DNA from: DYRB01 sp963802205
Lineage (GTDB): Bacteria; Pseudomonadota; Gammaproteobacteria; Chromatiales; Chromatiaceae
Direction of reading: 5' to 3'
DNA: 64,000 nucleotides
NCBI GenBank assembly: GCA_963802205.1
Contig: CAWDHW010000006.1
Span: 186,001-250,000, forward strand
Below the pieces are notes generated by a model. It searched no databases and was not told the origin of the DNA. It saw nothing but the letters and a program-made list of their open reading frames with translations. Of the stretch, positions 10,258 to 20,609 are shown in pieces. The stretch's first letter is position 1, and each line of letters begins with the position of its first letter. The position numbers and the translations under genes were made by a program.

Positions 10258-10749
10258 ATGTCACGTGGCGTGAACAAGGTCATCCTGATCGGGAATCTGG
10301 GTAACGAGCCGGATGTGCGGTACATGCCAAGCGGCGATGCCGTGGCCAATGTGAGCATCGCCACCAGCGAGGCATGGAAGGACAAGAACACGGGTGAGAT
10401 GCAGGAGCGCACCGAGTGGCATCGGGTGGTGTTCTTCGGCAAGATCGCGGAAGTGGTTAAGCAATACCTGCACAAGGGTTCCAAGATCTACGTCGAGGGC
10501 AAGCTGCGTACCCGTAAGTGGCAAGGCCAGGACGGGCAGGATCGATACACCACAGAGGTGGTCGTGGACATCAACGGATCCATGCAGATGCTCGATGGCC
10601 GCCCGGGCGGCGGCACGGCGGACTACGGCGACGGCGCCATGGCGCGTCCCAGCGGCGGCGGGCAGCCGCGCCCCGCCGCCGCCCCGTCGTCGGGTGGCGG
10701 TCAACGCGGAAACGAGCCACCGCCCTTCGATGACGACATCCCGTTTTAG
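10258..10749 (+). CDS. ssb: Single-stranded DNA-binding protein
   Basis: 163 aa SSB that coats single-stranded DNA in replication, repair and recombination. The N-terminal OB fold is standard ([26 protein letters not shown]... [11 protein letters not shown]... [16 protein letters not shown]). It is followed by a Gly/Pro/Ala-rich linker and the acidic tip DDDIPF that recruits partner proteins. A strong GGGGAGGGGAGCG Shine-Dalgarno stretch precedes the ATG. Length and tip are as expected. Confidence 0.97.
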   Translation: MSRGVNKVILIGNLGNEPDVRYMPSGDAVANVSIATSEAWKDKNTGEMQERTEWHRVVFFGKIAEVVKQYLHKGSKIYVEGKLRTRKWQGQDGQDRYTTEVVVDINGSMQMLDGRPGGGTADYGDGAMARPSGGGQPRPAAAPSSGGGQRGNEPPPFDDDIPF

Positions 10750-10758
10750 GGGGTGGTG

Positions 10759-11814
10759 ATGCGTACCCTTTTGGTGACTGGAGGGGCCGGTTTCATCGGT
10801 GGAAACTTTGTCCATTTGGTTGTGGCGCAGGGTGGGGTCCAGGTGATCAACCTGGACAAGCTCACCTACGCGGGCAATCTCGACACCCTGGCCCCCCTGG
10901 CGTCCAACCCCGGTCACGTCTTCGTCCAGGGCGACATCGGTGACCGTGAGTTGGTGGGCCGGTTGCTGCGGGACTATGCGGTGGACGCGGTGGTCAACTT
11001 CGCTGCCGAGAGCCATGTGGACCGCTCCATCGACGGGCCCGCGGCCTTCATCGAGACCAATGTCCTTGGGACCTTCAATCTGCTGGACTGCGCCAAGGCG
11101 TATTGGTCGGGCTTGAGCGCCGAGCGCAAGGAGGCCTTTCGTTTCCTGCATGTCTCCACCGACGAGGTATACGGTTCCCTCGGTCCCACCGGCCTCTTCA
11201 CGGAGGAGACGCCCTATGCCCCCAATTCGCCCTATTCGGCCTCCAAGGCGGCCTCGGACCATCTGGTGCGTGCCTGGCACCACACCTACGGGCTGCCGGT
11301 CCTGACCACCAATTGCTCCAACAACTACGGCCCCTACCAGTTTCCCGAAAAGCTGATCCCGCTGATCATCCAAAAGGCCCAACGCGGAGAGCCGCTACCC
11401 ATCTATGGCGATGGCAGCAATGTCCGCGACTGGCTGTTCGTGGAGGACCACTGCCGGGCCATTCTCCGCGTCCTGGAGGCCGGTCGCCCGGGGGAGGTCT
11501 ACAACGTCGGCGGCAACAGCGAGCGGACCAACCTCCAGGTGGTCGATACCCTTTGTGGCTTGCTCGACGAGTTGGTGCCCGACTCGGCCTATCGGCCCCA
11601 TGCCAGGCTCAAGACCTTCGTCAAGGACAGGCCGGGGCATGACCGGCGTTACGCCATCGATTCCAGCAAGCTCCAACGGGAACTGGGCTGGTCGCCGCTG
11701 GAGACGTTCGATAGCGGTATGCGGCGCACGCTCCGGTGGTACCTGGACAATGCGCCTTGGTGCGCCCGGGTCACCGACGGGAGTTACCTTGGGCAGCGGC
11801 TCGGCCACGCCTGA
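10759..11814 (+). CDS. rfbB: dTDP-glucose 4,6-dehydratase
   Basis: 351 aa extended short-chain dehydrogenase, second step of dTDP-L-rhamnose synthesis, making dTDP-4-keto-6-deoxyglucose. NAD-binding [10 protein letters not shown] at the N terminus, STDEVYG with the active-site Asp-Glu pair, and [10 protein letters not shown] as the YxxxK dyad are all present. The ATG at 10759 has GGGGGTGG upstream; GTG codons at 10753 and 10756 are alternatives. First gene of a tight rfbBACD run that makes the rhamnose donor for lipopolysaccharide O-antigen or other cell-surface glycans. Confidence 0.96.
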   Translation: MRTLLVTGGAGFIGGNFVHLVVAQGGVQVINLDKLTYAGNLDTLAPLASNPGHVFVQGDIGDRELVGRLLRDYAVDAVVNFAAESHVDRSIDGPAAFIETNVLGTFNLLDCAKAYWSGLSAERKEAFRFLHVSTDEVYGSLGPTGLFTEETPYAPNSPYSASKAASDHLVRAWHHTYGLPVLTTNCSNNYGPYQFPEKLIPLIIQKAQRGEPLPIYGDGSNVRDWLFVEDHCRAILRVLEAGRPGEVYNVGGNSERTNLQVVDTLCGLLDELVPDSAYRPHARLKTFVKDRPGHDRRYAIDSSKLQRELGWSPLETFDSGMRRTLRWYLDNAPWCARVTDGSYLGQRLGHA

Positions 11815-11826
11815 GGGCAGGGAGAC

Positions 11827-12717
11827 ATGACCATGAACCGAAAGGGCATTATTCTGGCCGGCGGGTCCGGCACCCGGCTCTATCCGCTGACCCACACCAT
11901 CAGCAAGCAACTCCTGCCGGTGTATGACAAGCCGATGATCTACTACCCCCTGTCCACGCTGATGCTGGCGGGGATTCGGGAGATCCTGATCATCACCACG
12001 CCGCGCGATCAGGCGGCCTTCCGGGACCTGCTCGGTGACGGCTCCCAATGGGGGATAAGCCTGAGCTACGCCATCCAGCCCGAGCCAGCGGGACTGGCCC
12101 AGGCCTTCCTGATCGGGCGCGGTTTCGTCGGCGACGCCCCTTCCTGCCTGATCCTGGGGGACAACATCTTCTATGGGCATGGGCTCATCCACCAATTGCG
12201 TTCGGCCTCTGCCCAGACCGACGGCGCCACGGTGTTCGGGTATTGGGTCAAGGACCCGCAGCGCTATGGCGTGGCGGAATTCGACACCAATGGCAATGTG
12301 GTCAGTCTGGCCGAAAAGCCAGATCGGCCAAAGTCCAACTATGCCGTCACCGGGGTCTACTTTTATGACAGTCAGGTCTGCGACCTGGCCGCTGCACTGA
12401 AGCCCTCCGCACGCGGGGAGCTGGAGATCACGGACCTCAACAACGTCTACCTGGGCAAGGGTCAACTGCGCCTGGAGAAGATCGGCCGTGGCGTCGCCTG
12501 GCTGGACACCGGGACCCACGAGTCCCTGATGCAGGCCGGCGACTTCATCCAGACCATCGAGCAGCGGCAGGGGTTGAAGGTTTGTTGCCCGGAAGAAGTC
12601 GCCTACCAAAACCGCTGGATCGACGCGGCACAACTTACGGCCATTGCCTCCGTGCTGGTCAAGAGCGGCTATGGGGAGTACCTCATGGGGCTGCTCGACC
12701 GAGGGATGGAGCCATGA
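11827..12717 (+). CDS. rfbA: Glucose-1-phosphate thymidylyltransferase
   Basis: 296 aa nucleotidyltransferase, first step of dTDP-rhamnose synthesis (glucose-1-phosphate plus dTTP). The signature [16 protein letters not shown] with [15 protein letters not shown] is textbook, and [12 protein letters not shown] holds a metal-binding Asp. GGGAG sits before the ATG; a second in-frame ATG follows two codons later. It shares ATGA with rfbC at 12714-12717. Confidence 0.97.
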   Translation: MTMNRKGIILAGGSGTRLYPLTHTISKQLLPVYDKPMIYYPLSTLMLAGIREILIITTPRDQAAFRDLLGDGSQWGISLSYAIQPEPAGLAQAFLIGRGFVGDAPSCLILGDNIFYGHGLIHQLRSASAQTDGATVFGYWVKDPQRYGVAEFDTNGNVVSLAEKPDRPKSNYAVTGVYFYDSQVCDLAAALKPSARGELEITDLNNVYLGKGQLRLEKIGRGVAWLDTGTHESLMQAGDFIQTIEQRQGLKVCCPEEVAYQNRWIDAAQLTAIASVLVKSGYGEYLMGLLDRGMEP

Positions 12718-13295
12718 AGGTCATCGAGACCAAGATCCCCGGGGTTCTGATTCTCGAACCACGGATCTTCGGGGATGCCCGCGGCTGGTTCATGGAGTCC
12801 TGGCAGGTCGAGCGCTATGCGGGTCTGGGGATCCCGGCGCGCATGGTGCAGGACAACCAGGCTTACTCGGGTCATGGCATCCTGCGTGGGCTGCACTGCC
12901 AATGGCCACACCCGCAGGGCAAGCTGGTGCAGGTCCTGCAAGGCGAGGTCTTGGACGTCGCAGTGGACGTCCGTCATGGTTCGCCCTGGTTCGGGCGTTG
13001 GGTCGGCGTGACGCTGTCTGGGCAAAACCACCGCCAGCTCTGGGTCCCGCCGGGCTTTGCCCACGGTTATCTGGTGACCGGGCCGGATGCCCTCTTTGCC
13101 TACAAGTGCTCGGATTTTTACTACCCGAAGACCGAGTTCAGCCTGCTCTGGAACGACCCGGACATCGGCATCGCCTGGCCCCTGGATGGCGAGCCCCTGC
13201 TGTCGGGAAAAGACAGCACCGCGGCCAGGCTGCGGGACATCCCCATCGACCGCCTACCACCCTACCAAGAGGTCCGACATGGGCTCAGCGAATAG
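12714..13295 (+). CDS. rfbC: dTDP-4-dehydrorhamnose 3,5-epimerase
   Basis: 193 aa cupin-fold epimerase, third step to dTDP-L-rhamnose. Markers: [16 protein letters not shown], the [10 protein letters not shown] segment with the catalytic His, [18 protein letters not shown], and the [13 protein letters not shown] motif. The start overlaps the rfbA stop, and the C-terminal end overlaps the rfbD start by 17 bases, indicating translational coupling along the operon. Confidence 0.96.
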   Translation: MKVIETKIPGVLILEPRIFGDARGWFMESWQVERYAGLGIPARMVQDNQAYSGHGILRGLHCQWPHPQGKLVQVLQGEVLDVAVDVRHGSPWFGRWVGVTLSGQNHRQLWVPPGFAHGYLVTGPDALFAYKCSDFYYPKTEFSLLWNDPDIGIAWPLDGEPLLSGKDSTAARLRDIPIDRLPPYQEVRHGLSE

Positions 13296-14180
13296 TCTGC
13301 CCCGCATCCTGCTCATTGGCGCCAATGGTCAGGTCGGCTGGGAGCTGCGTCGGACCCTGGCCCCCCTCGGGGAGGTGATCGCCGCATCCCTGGAGGGGGA
13401 ATATGGCCCCAAGCTGGACCTGACCAGCGCCGAGTCTCTGACGCAAATCGTCCGGGAAGCGGCCCCGGACGCGGTGGTCAATGCCGCCGCCTATACGGCG
13501 GTGGATCGGGCGGAGGCGGACCCGGCACTGGCCCATCAGATCAACGCCGAGGCCCTGCGCTTGCTGGGGTCTTTGCTGCGTGATCGCGGCGTGCCGGTGA
13601 TTCACTACTCCACGGACTTCGTCTTCTCCGGAGAGGCCACCCGACCCTATCGGGAAGAGGATGCCCAGGGCCCCTGAACGTCTATGGGTCCACGAAACTC
13701 GCCGGGGAGCAAGCCCTGCTGGAGAGCGGAGTCCCGGCCATCGTGTTTCGGACGAGTTGGGTCTACGGGGTGCGGGGTCAGAATTTCCTGCTCACCATGC
13801 TCAGGCTCTTTGCCGAGAAGGACGAGCTGCGGGTGGTGGACGACCAAGTTGGCGCCCCCACCTGGAGCCGAATGCTGGCCGAGGTCACGGCCCAGACCCT
13901 GCACAGGGTCCTGCGACGCGAGGTAGATCTGGATCGGGTAACCGGGCTCTACCATGTCACCGCCGGCGGTGAGACGAGCTGGTACGGTTTTGCCAAGGCG
14001 ATCCTGGAGGCCAGCGGCGGGTCATGCAAACTCCTGCCGACACCGTCCTCGGACTACCGCTCCCCAGCACGGCGGCCGGCCTATTCGGTGCTCGACAACA
14101 CCAAGCTCTGGGAGACCTTCGGGCTGGCCCTGCCAGACTGGCGGGTGTCCCTGGCCCAGTGCCTCGAAGACCTGCGGTAG
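13279..14180 (+). pseudogene. rfbD: dTDP-4-dehydrorhamnose reductase, one frameshift
   Basis: Final step of dTDP-L-rhamnose synthesis. The first part (LLIGANGQVGWELRR, VVNAAAYTAVDRAE, YSTDFVFSGE) ends at a stop inside GCCCCTGA near 13671-13677. The second part continues in another frame with NVYGSTKLAGEQ, VFRTSWVYG and a normal C terminus. One extra C in the run at 13671-13674 would restore a continuous 300 aa protein with the YxxxK motif intact. The other three rfb genes are undamaged, so a missed homopolymer base is as likely as a true null; as written the protein is truncated before its catalytic Tyr/Lys. Confidence 0.88.
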
Positions 14181-14253
14181 CACGACAGCCGAGTATCGAG
14201 CGGGACGGGGATTTGCCCCGTTCAGAACCCTTTGGAGCCGAACCGGTCGCGCC

Positions 14254-14442
14254 TTGTGGGAGCCTGAGGTGGACCCATTTGACCAGCGCCTCCACCGCGT
14301 CCTCCGCGGTCGTCAGCGCCGCGTAGAAGTCGTCTTTGGCCACGTCGATGCTGAACACCACCCGTCTCCCCGCCAGTCGCTCGCCCAGCCCCGCCCAGTC
14401 CAACGCTTTGAACCCGACCGTCTTGTATCTATGCTTGCCCAT
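14254..14442 (-). pseudogene. IS110-family transposase N-terminal remnant
   Basis: 63 codons starting at MGKHRYKTVGFKALDW and containing FSIDVAKDDFYAALT, the first DEDD-type catalytic Asp region of IS110/IS1111 transposases, then VKWVHLRLPQ. Beyond that the frame runs into unrelated sequence, so the rest of the transposase and the element ends are gone. It lies just downstream of rfbD. The surrounding 14181-14253 and 14443-14615 hold nothing else that I can identify. Confidence 0.65.
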
Positions 14443-14615
14443 GGGGACACCTCCGCCGTCTCGGTTGATCGCACCGCAAGTCAAGCACTTGCCGGCCGAG
14501 CTACGAGGGTCCCCACGTCCTTTCTATAACTGACTACGACTGGCCATCAGCGGACCACGACCCGTCTACCGGAGGGCCGGTTGACGTGGGGCCAGGTCCG
14601 ATCTAGGGTCTTCGT

Positions 14616-14854
14616 GCGATCCCCAGGTTTGACCCTCCCACCACCCGAGAGACGGCCAAGACCATGACCCCATCCGCCAAGTGCCTCAAGCGCAGGTCCC
14701 GCCTCACGCTGGCCGTCCTGTGGGGCGTGCTGGCCACCACCGCAGGAGCGACCATGTCCGCCGAGACCCCCAGCCAGGCCCCAACTCAGGCCCAGACCGA
14801 GCCGCCGGCCGAACAGCGCATCGATGCCGATGCCCAGAAGGCCCTGGCCGTCAC
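14616..14854 (+). repeat. Direct repeat, copy 1 of the DUF4139 gene 5' region
   Basis: About 239 bases closely matching 16582-16778, beginning at GCGATCCCCAGGTT and ending at CTGGCCGTCAC. Relative to copy 2 it carries about 42 more bases, mostly a Pro/Gln/Thr-rich insertion after the signal peptide. The two copies flank the antitoxin, the toxin and the IS30 element. Confidence 0.8.
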
Positions 14855-14870
14855 CACATCCGGATTCTGA
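14664..14870 (+). pseudogene. Truncated N terminus of a DUF4139 protein (relic copy)
   Basis: A 68 aa frame (MTPSAKCLKRRSRLTLAVLWG...) nearly identical at its start to the DUF4139 gene at 16630. It has the same signal peptide and the same PPAEQRIDADAQKALAVT segment, but then diverges and stops right after the repeat end. It encodes a signal peptide and a short linker only, so it is a relic rather than a functional gene. The antitoxin gene begins 22 bases after its stop and may be transcribed from this relic's promoter. Confidence 0.7.
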
Positions 14871-14892
14871 CGATAAGCCGGGAGAAACCACC

Positions 14893-15087
14893 ATGACTAG
14901 TTCGGAGTTGGCATACGAGCAGATCAAGACGCTTCCCGAGATCCAGGTGCGGGAGGTGCTGGATTTCATCGGTTATCTGAAGGAAAAGGGCGAACGGGTT
15001 GAGTGGGAGGATCTGATGTGCGCCCAGGCCGGCTCGCTGGCGGCAGTTTGGGACAACACGGAAGATGAGGTGTGGAATGATCTGTAG
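14893..15087 (+). CDS. DUF2281-like antitoxin of a MazEF/PemIK-type module
   Basis: 64 aa acidic protein (MTSSELAYEQIKTLPEIQVREVLDFIGYLKEK...), matching small antitoxins with a REVLDFI[GD]YL core that precede MazF/PemK toxins. GGGAGAAACC precedes the ATG. The 3' end overlaps the toxin start by 11 bases, a usual antitoxin-toxin coupling. The partner toxin gene is interrupted by an IS30 element, so this antitoxin is now orphaned. Confidence 0.72.
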   Translation: MTSSELAYEQIKTLPEIQVREVLDFIGYLKEKGERVEWEDLMCAQAGSLAAVWDNTEDEVWNDL

Positions 15088-15302
15088 GCGCGGCGACTTG
15101 ACCCTGGTGCCGTTTCCGTTCACCGACCTGTCCTCGGCGAAACGACGGCCAGTGTTGGTGTTGGCCGACCCTGACGGCTACGGGGACTTCCTTGGCGTCG
15201 CTGTGACCTCACGCCCGCATCATAGCAACGCCATCGGCATCCGCGATCAGGACATGGGTCGAGGTGGGTTGCCTGCGGCGAGTTGGGTGCGCACCGACAG
15301 GG

Positions 15303-16378
15303 GGCGGTTTCAAGTTTGAAGTGCAACGCAAGAGTTTAACTGATTGATTTCTTGTGACATGACTTCCTCCGGTGTCATAAAGCCGAGGCATTTTCTTGGG
15401 CGCGTGTTGAGTGCCGTGGCGATCTGGGTTAGGCGCCGCTGGGAGACGCCGGAGAGGTCCATCCCCTTGGGCAGGTACTGGCGGATCAGGCCGTTGGCAT
15501 TCTCGTTGGAGGGGCGCTGCCAAGGGCTATGAGGGTCGGCGAAGTACACCCGAATGTTGAGGCGGCGCGCGAGCGCTTGGTGGTGCGCCATTTCCTTGCC
15601 CTGGTCGTAGGTCAGGGTCTTACGCACAGCGGCCGGCAGGGTCCGCATGCGGCGCGTAAAGCCCTCCAGCGCCGCCTCGGCGTCGGTACCGTCCATCTTG
15701 GCCAGGAGGACGTAGCGGCTCTTGCGCTCGACCAGGGTCCCGACCGCGCTGGCATTGCCTGCGCCCTTGATGAGGTCCCCCTCCCAATGCCCCGCTACCT
15801 GCCGTCCCAGGACCTCTGCGGGCCGCGTGTGGATCGAGACCATGTCGCGCAGATGCCCGCGCCGATCCGTGCCTCGGGAGCGCGCCAGGCGCTTTTTGTG
15901 CGCCTGGCGCAAGGCCGCGATCAACGTCTTGCGCAACTCCCCGCGCGGCTGCGCGTAGATGTAGCTGTAGATGGTCTCATGGGAGACTCGCTCGGTCGGT
16001 TCGTCCGGGTGCATCTGCTTGAGTCTGCCCGCGATCTGCTCCGGGGACCAGCCACCCAACAGGCCGTGTGGACCTCCTGCAACAGCGCCGTGCCCACCAC
16101 CAGCTTGCGCCGACCGCGCCGGCACCGGCTCCGCGTGCGCTGCCCAGCACTCACCGCGTCGTAGGTCACGCCCACCCGGTTGCGGGCAATCTCCCGACTC
16201 ACCGCGCTCGGCCAACGGCCAAGACCGCGCGCTATCTCGCGCCGGCTCAGCCCCTCGTTCAGACCTTTCTGGATCCTGTTGCGGTCGTCCGCCGTCAACT
16301 GTCTGTACCGCGTTCTCATGTGCACACCTCCTGCCTACAGCCTAGGTCCGGGTGTTGCACTTCATTTTGGAACTCGCC
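15303..16378 (-). mobile_element. IS30-family insertion sequence, 1076 bp
   Basis: The boundaries follow from the split toxin. The left end begins GGCGGTTTCAAG and the right end, read inward, begins GGCGAGTTCCAA; both share TGAAGTGCAAC (15317-15327 and 16354-16364). GGG at 15300-15302 and 16379-16381 is the apparent 3-bp target duplication, though the G run makes the exact edge uncertain by a base or two. It contains a single transposase gene on the minus strand, frameshifted as sequenced. Confidence 0.85.
15310..16325 (-). pseudogene. IS30-family transposase, one frameshift
   Basis: The N-terminal helix-turn-helix part (YRQLTADDRNRIQKGLNEG, SRREIARGLGRWPSAVSREI) and the catalytic part (LLGGWSPEQIAGRL, HWEGDLIKG, TYDQGKEM, PSNENANGLIRQYLPKG) give the complete IS30 DDE arrangement. 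They lie in different frames joined near 16055-16062 (around HTACWVAG versus LLGGWSPE), where one base appears to be missing. Corrected, the protein would be about 338 aa, standard for the family. The stop codon lies inside the left inverted repeat. Confidence 0.88.
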
Positions 16379-16581
16379 GGGTCATTACCTTGAACATTGT
16401 TCTCGTGAGCAAGGTTTTCGGGTCAGTTAGCAATGTCTTCGTGGATCGCGTAGTACAAGGGGTTTGTGCACGCATCGGGATGAGCGCTGTAGGTTTGGAG
16501 TGATCAATAGCAAACCCCAGTATCTACCGCCCCATTGTTTGGGTTCGTTCCTCACCCGAACCTAATGTGCTGGATCTTATG

Positions 16582-16778
16582 GCGATCCCCAGGTTCGACC
16601 CTTTCACCACCCGAGAGACGACCAAGACCATGACCCCATCCGCCAAGTGCCTCAAGCCCCGCCTCACGCTGGCCGTCCTGTGGGGCGTGCTGGCCACCAC
16701 CGCAGGAGCGACCATGAACATCGAGCCCCCGGCCGAACAGCGCATCGACGCCGACGCCCAGAAGGCCCTGGCCGTCAC
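16582..16778 (+). repeat. Direct repeat, copy 2 of the DUF4139 gene 5' region
   Basis: About 197 bases matching 14616-14854. It covers the upstream region, start codon, signal peptide and first mature residues of the intact-end DUF4139 gene. Similarity stops just after GCCGTCAC, where this copy continues into IYNDNLALVKD while copy 1 runs out. Confidence 0.8.
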
Positions 16779-18088
16779 TATCTACAACGACAATCTGGCC
16801 CTGGTGAAGGATCAGCGCAGCCTGCAGCCTGACCCAGGGCGAGAACCGGCTGGCCTGGCGCAATGTCTCGGCCAAGATTCGCCCCGAGACGGCCCTGTTG
16901 AGCGAGACCTCCGGCCGACTCCCGGTGATGCTGCTGGAACAGAACTTCGACTTCGACCTACTCAATGGCGAGAGCCTGCTCAAGAAGTATGTCGGGCGCG
17001 AGGTGCGGGTCATCCGCACCAATGATGCGGGGCAGCGCACCGAGGAGGCGGCCAAGGTCCTGGCGGCCAATAACGGCGTGGTCCTGCGCTATGCCGACCG
17101 CATCGAGACCGGACTGGTTGGCCACCTCGCCTACCCGGATGTCCCCGCCAACCTGCGCGACGAGCCGACCCTGGTCCTGCACCTGGATGCACCGGCGGCG
17201 GGGGAGGGGGCCTTCGAGCTGTCCTATTTGACCCGCGGCCTGTCCTGGAAGGCGGATTATGTGGGAAATCTGAGCGCCGACGGGTCCGCCATGGACCTCA
17301 ACGGCTGGGTGACCCTGACCAATACCAGCGGCATCCCCTACCGCGGGGCCCTGGTGCAACTCGTGGCCGGGGAGATCAACCAGGTCATGGACGCCATGCC
17401 GGCGGCGCCCATGGCGCGCATGGCGATGGTCGCCGAGGCCGCGATGCCGCAGGAGGAGTCCTTCGATCAGTACCACCTCTACACCTTGCCGCGGGCCACG
17501 GACATCGGCAACAACCAGACCAAGCAGGTGGCCCTGCTCTCGGCCCCAAGGGTCCCGGTGACCCGGGAACTGGTGGTGCAGGGCCAGTCCCATGCCTACC
17601 GGGCCCAGTCCGGGGACGGCTGGGTCAAGCTCCCGGTGGCCTCCCGGCTGCGCTTCGACAACCAGGGCGGCAGCCTCGGCATACCCCTGCCCAAAGGGGT
17701 GGTGCGGGTCTACGGCAAGGACAAGAGGGGCAATGCCCAGTTCGTCGGTGAGGACCGGATCGACCACACACCCAAGGGCGAGACCGTGAGCCTCAAACTC
17801 GGCGAGAGCTTCGATGTCACGGCCCGGCGCAAGCAGACCGCCTTCAAGAAGCTGTCCGGCACCAGTGCCTACAACTATGCCTTCGAGGTCGCCTTCGAGA
17901 TGGAACTGAAGAATGCCAGGCCCGAGCCCGTCACGGTCAAGGTGATCGAGGAACTGCCGGGGGACTGGACCATGATCAAGTCGAGCCAGCCCCACACCAA
18001 GGAGGCGTCCAACCTCGCCTCCTGGCAGGTGCAGATCCCCGCCGAGGGTGCCGTGACCCTGACCTGGCAGGTGCAGGCGCGGTTCTGA
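16630..18088 (+). pseudogene. DUF4139 domain-containing secreted protein, one frameshift
   Basis: The N-terminal signal peptide (LTLAVLWGVLATTAGA) is followed by ALAVTIYNDNLALVKDQRSL. The frame then shifts near 16828 (CTGCAGCCTGACC, one extra C) and continues as LTQGENRLAWRNVSAKIRPETALLSETSG into the long DUF4139 region (SYLTRGLSWKADYVGNLS, GWVTLTNTSGIPYRGALVQLVAGEIN) and a beta-rich C terminus ending TLTWQVQARF. Corrected length is 485 aa, an exported protein of unknown function. The rest of the gene shows no decay, so a sequencing indel is likely. Confidence 0.82.
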
Positions 18089-18105
18089 GCCTGCGTGGGC
18101 CCCCG

Positions 18106-18402
18106 TCAGCCCAGGCACCCCCGTTCGGTCAGGCAGTCCTCCCCGCCGGTGGCGTATTCCCGGCAGAGCAGGGGACGTTGGGCATAGATGCGGCAGAGCT
18201 GGGTGTCCCGGTCCAGGGCGACGCACCAGCCGTCATCCAACCGGGCCATGACCTGGCGGCCCCAGGCATCGGTGGCGATGTAACGCCGCGGGACCCCGGT
18301 GTCGGTCAGCAGCAGGACCTCCAGGCGACAGCAGCAGGCGGCACAGGTGGCGCAGGTGACGGGGGCGTCCGTCGGGGTGGGGTCCTGGGACATGGCGATC
18401 AC
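18106..18402 (-). CDS. YkgJ-family cysteine-cluster protein
   Basis: 98 aa protein with the N-terminal cluster CATCAACCC, followed by CVALDRDTQLCRIYAQRPLLCREY and further cysteines near the C terminus, the pattern of the YkgJ/UPF0153 family of putative Zn- or Fe-binding proteins. Function is unknown. An alternative start lies three codons downstream. It converges on the DUF4139 gene with an 17-base gap, and its 5' side faces the leuC promoter. Confidence 0.75.
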   Translation of the reverse strand: MIAMSQDPTPTDAPVTCATCAACCCRLEVLLLTDTGVPRRYIATDAWGRQVMARLDDGWCVALDRDTQLCRIYAQRPLLCREYATGGEDCLTERGCLG

Positions 18403-18509
18403 CGGCTAAGGCGGCGGTGAAGTGTAGCGCAATGGCGCCGAGACGTTGCGGACGGGGCGAATGCGCCGGCGGCATGAACATGGCTGCATGAACAGGACAA
18501 GGCTGAACA

Positions 18510-18538
18510 TTGTCTTTGCTGGCCTCCGCGTCTATGCT
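18510..18538 (+). promoter_or_regulatory. Sigma-70-like promoter of leuCD
   Basis: TTGTCT at 18510-18515 and TATGCT at 18533-18538 are separated by exactly 17 bases. The predicted start near 18545 gives a leader of about 25 bases before the leuC ATG. This leaves no room for a leucine attenuator peptide. Confidence 0.55.
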
Positions 18539-18570
18539 TCCGCGTTTTCGTCTTTCGCCTGAGGCCACCC

Positions 18571-19971
18571 ATGGGCGCCGCTACCCTCTATGACAAACTC
18601 TGGGATGAGCACGTCGTCCGCTACCAGGACGATACGGTGCTTCTCTACATCGACCGCCAGCTCATCCACGAGGTGACCTCCGCCCAGGCCTTCGAGGGGC
18701 TGCGTATTCATGGACGCCGGCCGCGCCGGCCCGAGGCCAACCTGGCGGTGCCGGATCACAATGTCCCGACGACTTTGAGGTCCGCCGGGATCACGGACCC
18801 GGTGGCCCGGCTCCAGGTGGATACCCTGGTGCGTAACTGCGCCGAGTTCGGCATCACCATCTATGGGATGGATGACCCGCGTCAGGGCATTGTCCACGTC
18901 ATTGGCCCTGAGGCGGGCTTCACCCTGCCCGGGACCACCATGGTCTGCGGCGACTCCCATACCTCCACCCACGGCGCCTTCGGGGCGCTTGCCTTCGGCA
19001 TCGGGACCTCGGAGGTGGAGCATGTGCTGGCCACCCGCTGCCTGGTGCAGCACAAGTCCAAGTCCATGCTCGTCAGTGTGGACGGGGCCGTGGGGCCGGG
19101 TATCACGGCAAAAGACATCGTGCTGGCCATCATCGGGGAGATCGGCACCGCGGGCGGCACCGGCTATGTCATCGAGTTCGCCGGCGAGGCCATTCATGCC
19201 CTTTCGATGGAGGGGCGCATGACGGTCTGCAACATGGCCATCGAGGCCGGCGCCCGGGCCGGGCTCATCGCGGTGGACGAGAAGACCATCGAGTACGTCC
19301 GTGGGCGGCCCTATGCCCCCAAGGGGGAAGAGTTCGAGCAGGCGGCCGCCTACTGGCGGACCCTCAGGAGCGACCCCGGGGCGCGCTTCGACCGCGAGGT
19401 CCACATCGACGCCGCCGCCATCAAGCCCCAGGTGACCTGGGGGACCTCCCCGGAGATGGTGGCCGCGGTGGATGGGCGGGTCCCGGATCCCGAGCAGATC
19501 GCCGACCCGGGCAAGGCCGAGGGTGTGCGCCGCGCCCTGACCTACATGGGGCTCAGCGCCGGGACGCCGATCACGGAGATCCGCCCGGATAAGGTCTTCA
19601 TCGGCTCTTGCACCAATGCCCGCATCGAGGACCTGCGCGCCGCCGCGGCCGTGGCCAAGGGGCGCAAGGTGGCCGACAGCATCAAGCTGGCCCTGGTGGT
19701 CCCGGGCTCGGGTCCGGTGAAGGAACAGGCCGAGGCCGAGGGCCTGGATGCGATCTTCCGCAGTGCGGGTTTCGAGTGGCGCGAGCCCGGTTGCTCCATG
19801 TGCCTGGCCATGAACGCCGACCGGCTGGAGCCGGGGGAGCGTTGTGCCTCCACCTCCAATCGCAACTTCGAGGGGCGCCAGGGCTATGGCGGGCGCACCC
19901 ATCTGGTCAGCCCCGCCATGGCCGCCGCCGCCGCGGTGGCCGGGCACTTCATCGACGTGAGGGACCTCTGA
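18571..19971 (+). CDS. leuC: 3-isopropylmalate dehydratase large subunit
   Basis: 466 aa aconitase-family subunit which, with LeuD, isomerises 2- to 3-isopropylmalate in leucine synthesis. The 4Fe-4S ligands are visible in [13 protein letters not shown] and GCSMCLAMN, and [29 protein letters not shown] is the substrate-binding signature. The ATG is preceded by GAGG. The TGA stop overlaps the leuD ATG by one base. Confidence 0.97.
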   Translation: MGAATLYDKLWDEHVVRYQDDTVLLYIDRQLIHEVTSAQAFEGLRIHGRRPRRPEANLAVPDHNVPTTLRSAGITDPVARLQVDTLVRNCAEFGITIYGMDDPRQGIVHVIGPEAGFTLPGTTMVCGDSHTSTHGAFGALAFGIGTSEVEHVLATRCLVQHKSKSMLVSVDGAVGPGITAKDIVLAIIGEIGTAGGTGYVIEFAGEAIHALSMEGRMTVCNMAIEAGARAGLIAVDEKTIEYVRGRPYAPKGEEFEQAAAYWRTLRSDPGARFDREVHIDAAAIKPQVTWGTSPEMVAAVDGRVPDPEQIADPGKAEGVRRALTYMGLSAGTPITEIRPDKVFIGSCTNARIEDLRAAAAVAKGRKVADSIKLALVVPGSGPVKEQAEAEGLDAIFRSAGFEWREPGCSMCLAMNADRLEPGERCASTSNRNFEGRQGYGGRTHLVSPAMAAAAAVAGHFIDVRDL

Positions 19972-20609
19972 TGCAGCCCTTCGACAACTTTATCGGCGTC
20001 GTTTGTCCGCTGGACCGTTCCAATGTGGACACCGATGCCATCATCCCGAAGCAGTTTCTGAAAAGCATCCAGCGCACCGGCTTCGGGCCCAACCTGTTCG
20101 ACGAGTGGCGCTATCACGATACCGGCGAGCCGGGGCAGGACAATAGCGGCCGCCCCCTCAAGGCGGACTTCGTACTGAATGACCCCCGTCACGCCGGGGC
20201 CAGCATCCTCCTGACCCGGGCCAATTTCGGCTGCGGCTCGTCCCGCGAGCACGCCCCCTGGGCCCTGTCGGACTATGGCTTCCAGGTCATCCTGGCGGAG
20301 GGTTTCGCGGACATCTTCTTCAACAACTGCTTCGAAAACGGCATCTTACCCATAGTCCTGGAGCCCGCGGTCATTGAAGGGCTCTTCGCCAAGACCGCAG
20401 GGCCCCAAGCCTTGCGTATCGCGGTTGATCTCGAGGCCCAGACCCTGACCCTCGAGGATGGGGCTGTGCTGGCCTTCGACGTCCATCCTCGCCGTAAGCA
20501 CTGCCTGTTATTGGGGCTCGACCAGATTGGGCAGACGCTCGAACATGCCGATGCCATCGCGGCCTATGAGGAGAAGCGGCGCCAGCAGGCGCCCTGGCTG
20601 TTTGTCTGA
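19971..20609 (+). CDS. leuD: 3-isopropylmalate dehydratase small subunit
   Basis: 212 aa swivelling-domain partner of LeuC. Signature segments are [14 protein letters not shown], the [15 protein letters not shown] substrate loop, and [17 protein letters not shown]. It starts on the leuC stop. The 202 bases between its stop and leuB carry no gene; a small hairpin (CGGCCG-AAG-CGGCCG, 20631-20645) lacks a following T-run. Confidence 0.97.
   Translation: MQPFDNFIGVVCPLDRSNVDTDAIIPKQFLKSIQRTGFGPNLFDEWRYHDTGEPGQDNSGRPLKADFVLNDPRHAGASILLTRANFGCGSSREHAPWALSDYGFQVILAEGFADIFFNNCFENGILPIVLEPAVIEGLFAKTAGPQALRIAVDLEAQTLTLEDGAVLAFDVHPRRKHCLLLGLDQIGQTLEHADAIAAYEEKRRQQAPWLFV

Larger units (their letters stand above)
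15077..16503 (+). pseudogene. MazF/PemK-type toxin split by an IS30 insertion
   Basis: The N-terminal part (15077-15302) reads MICRRGDLTLVPFPFTDL, KRRPVLVLAD and ASWVRTDR, the MazF/PemK endoribonuclease fold. The C-terminal part (16382-16503) reads VITLNIVLVSKVFGSVSN...GVCARIGMS. Removing 15303-16381, which is the IS plus one target copy, joins them in frame as RTDRVITLN and yields a 115 aa protein, the normal toxin length. The insertion lies before the last third of the protein, so toxin activity is presumably lost. This is a reconstruction from sequence and is very consistent. Confidence 0.85.
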
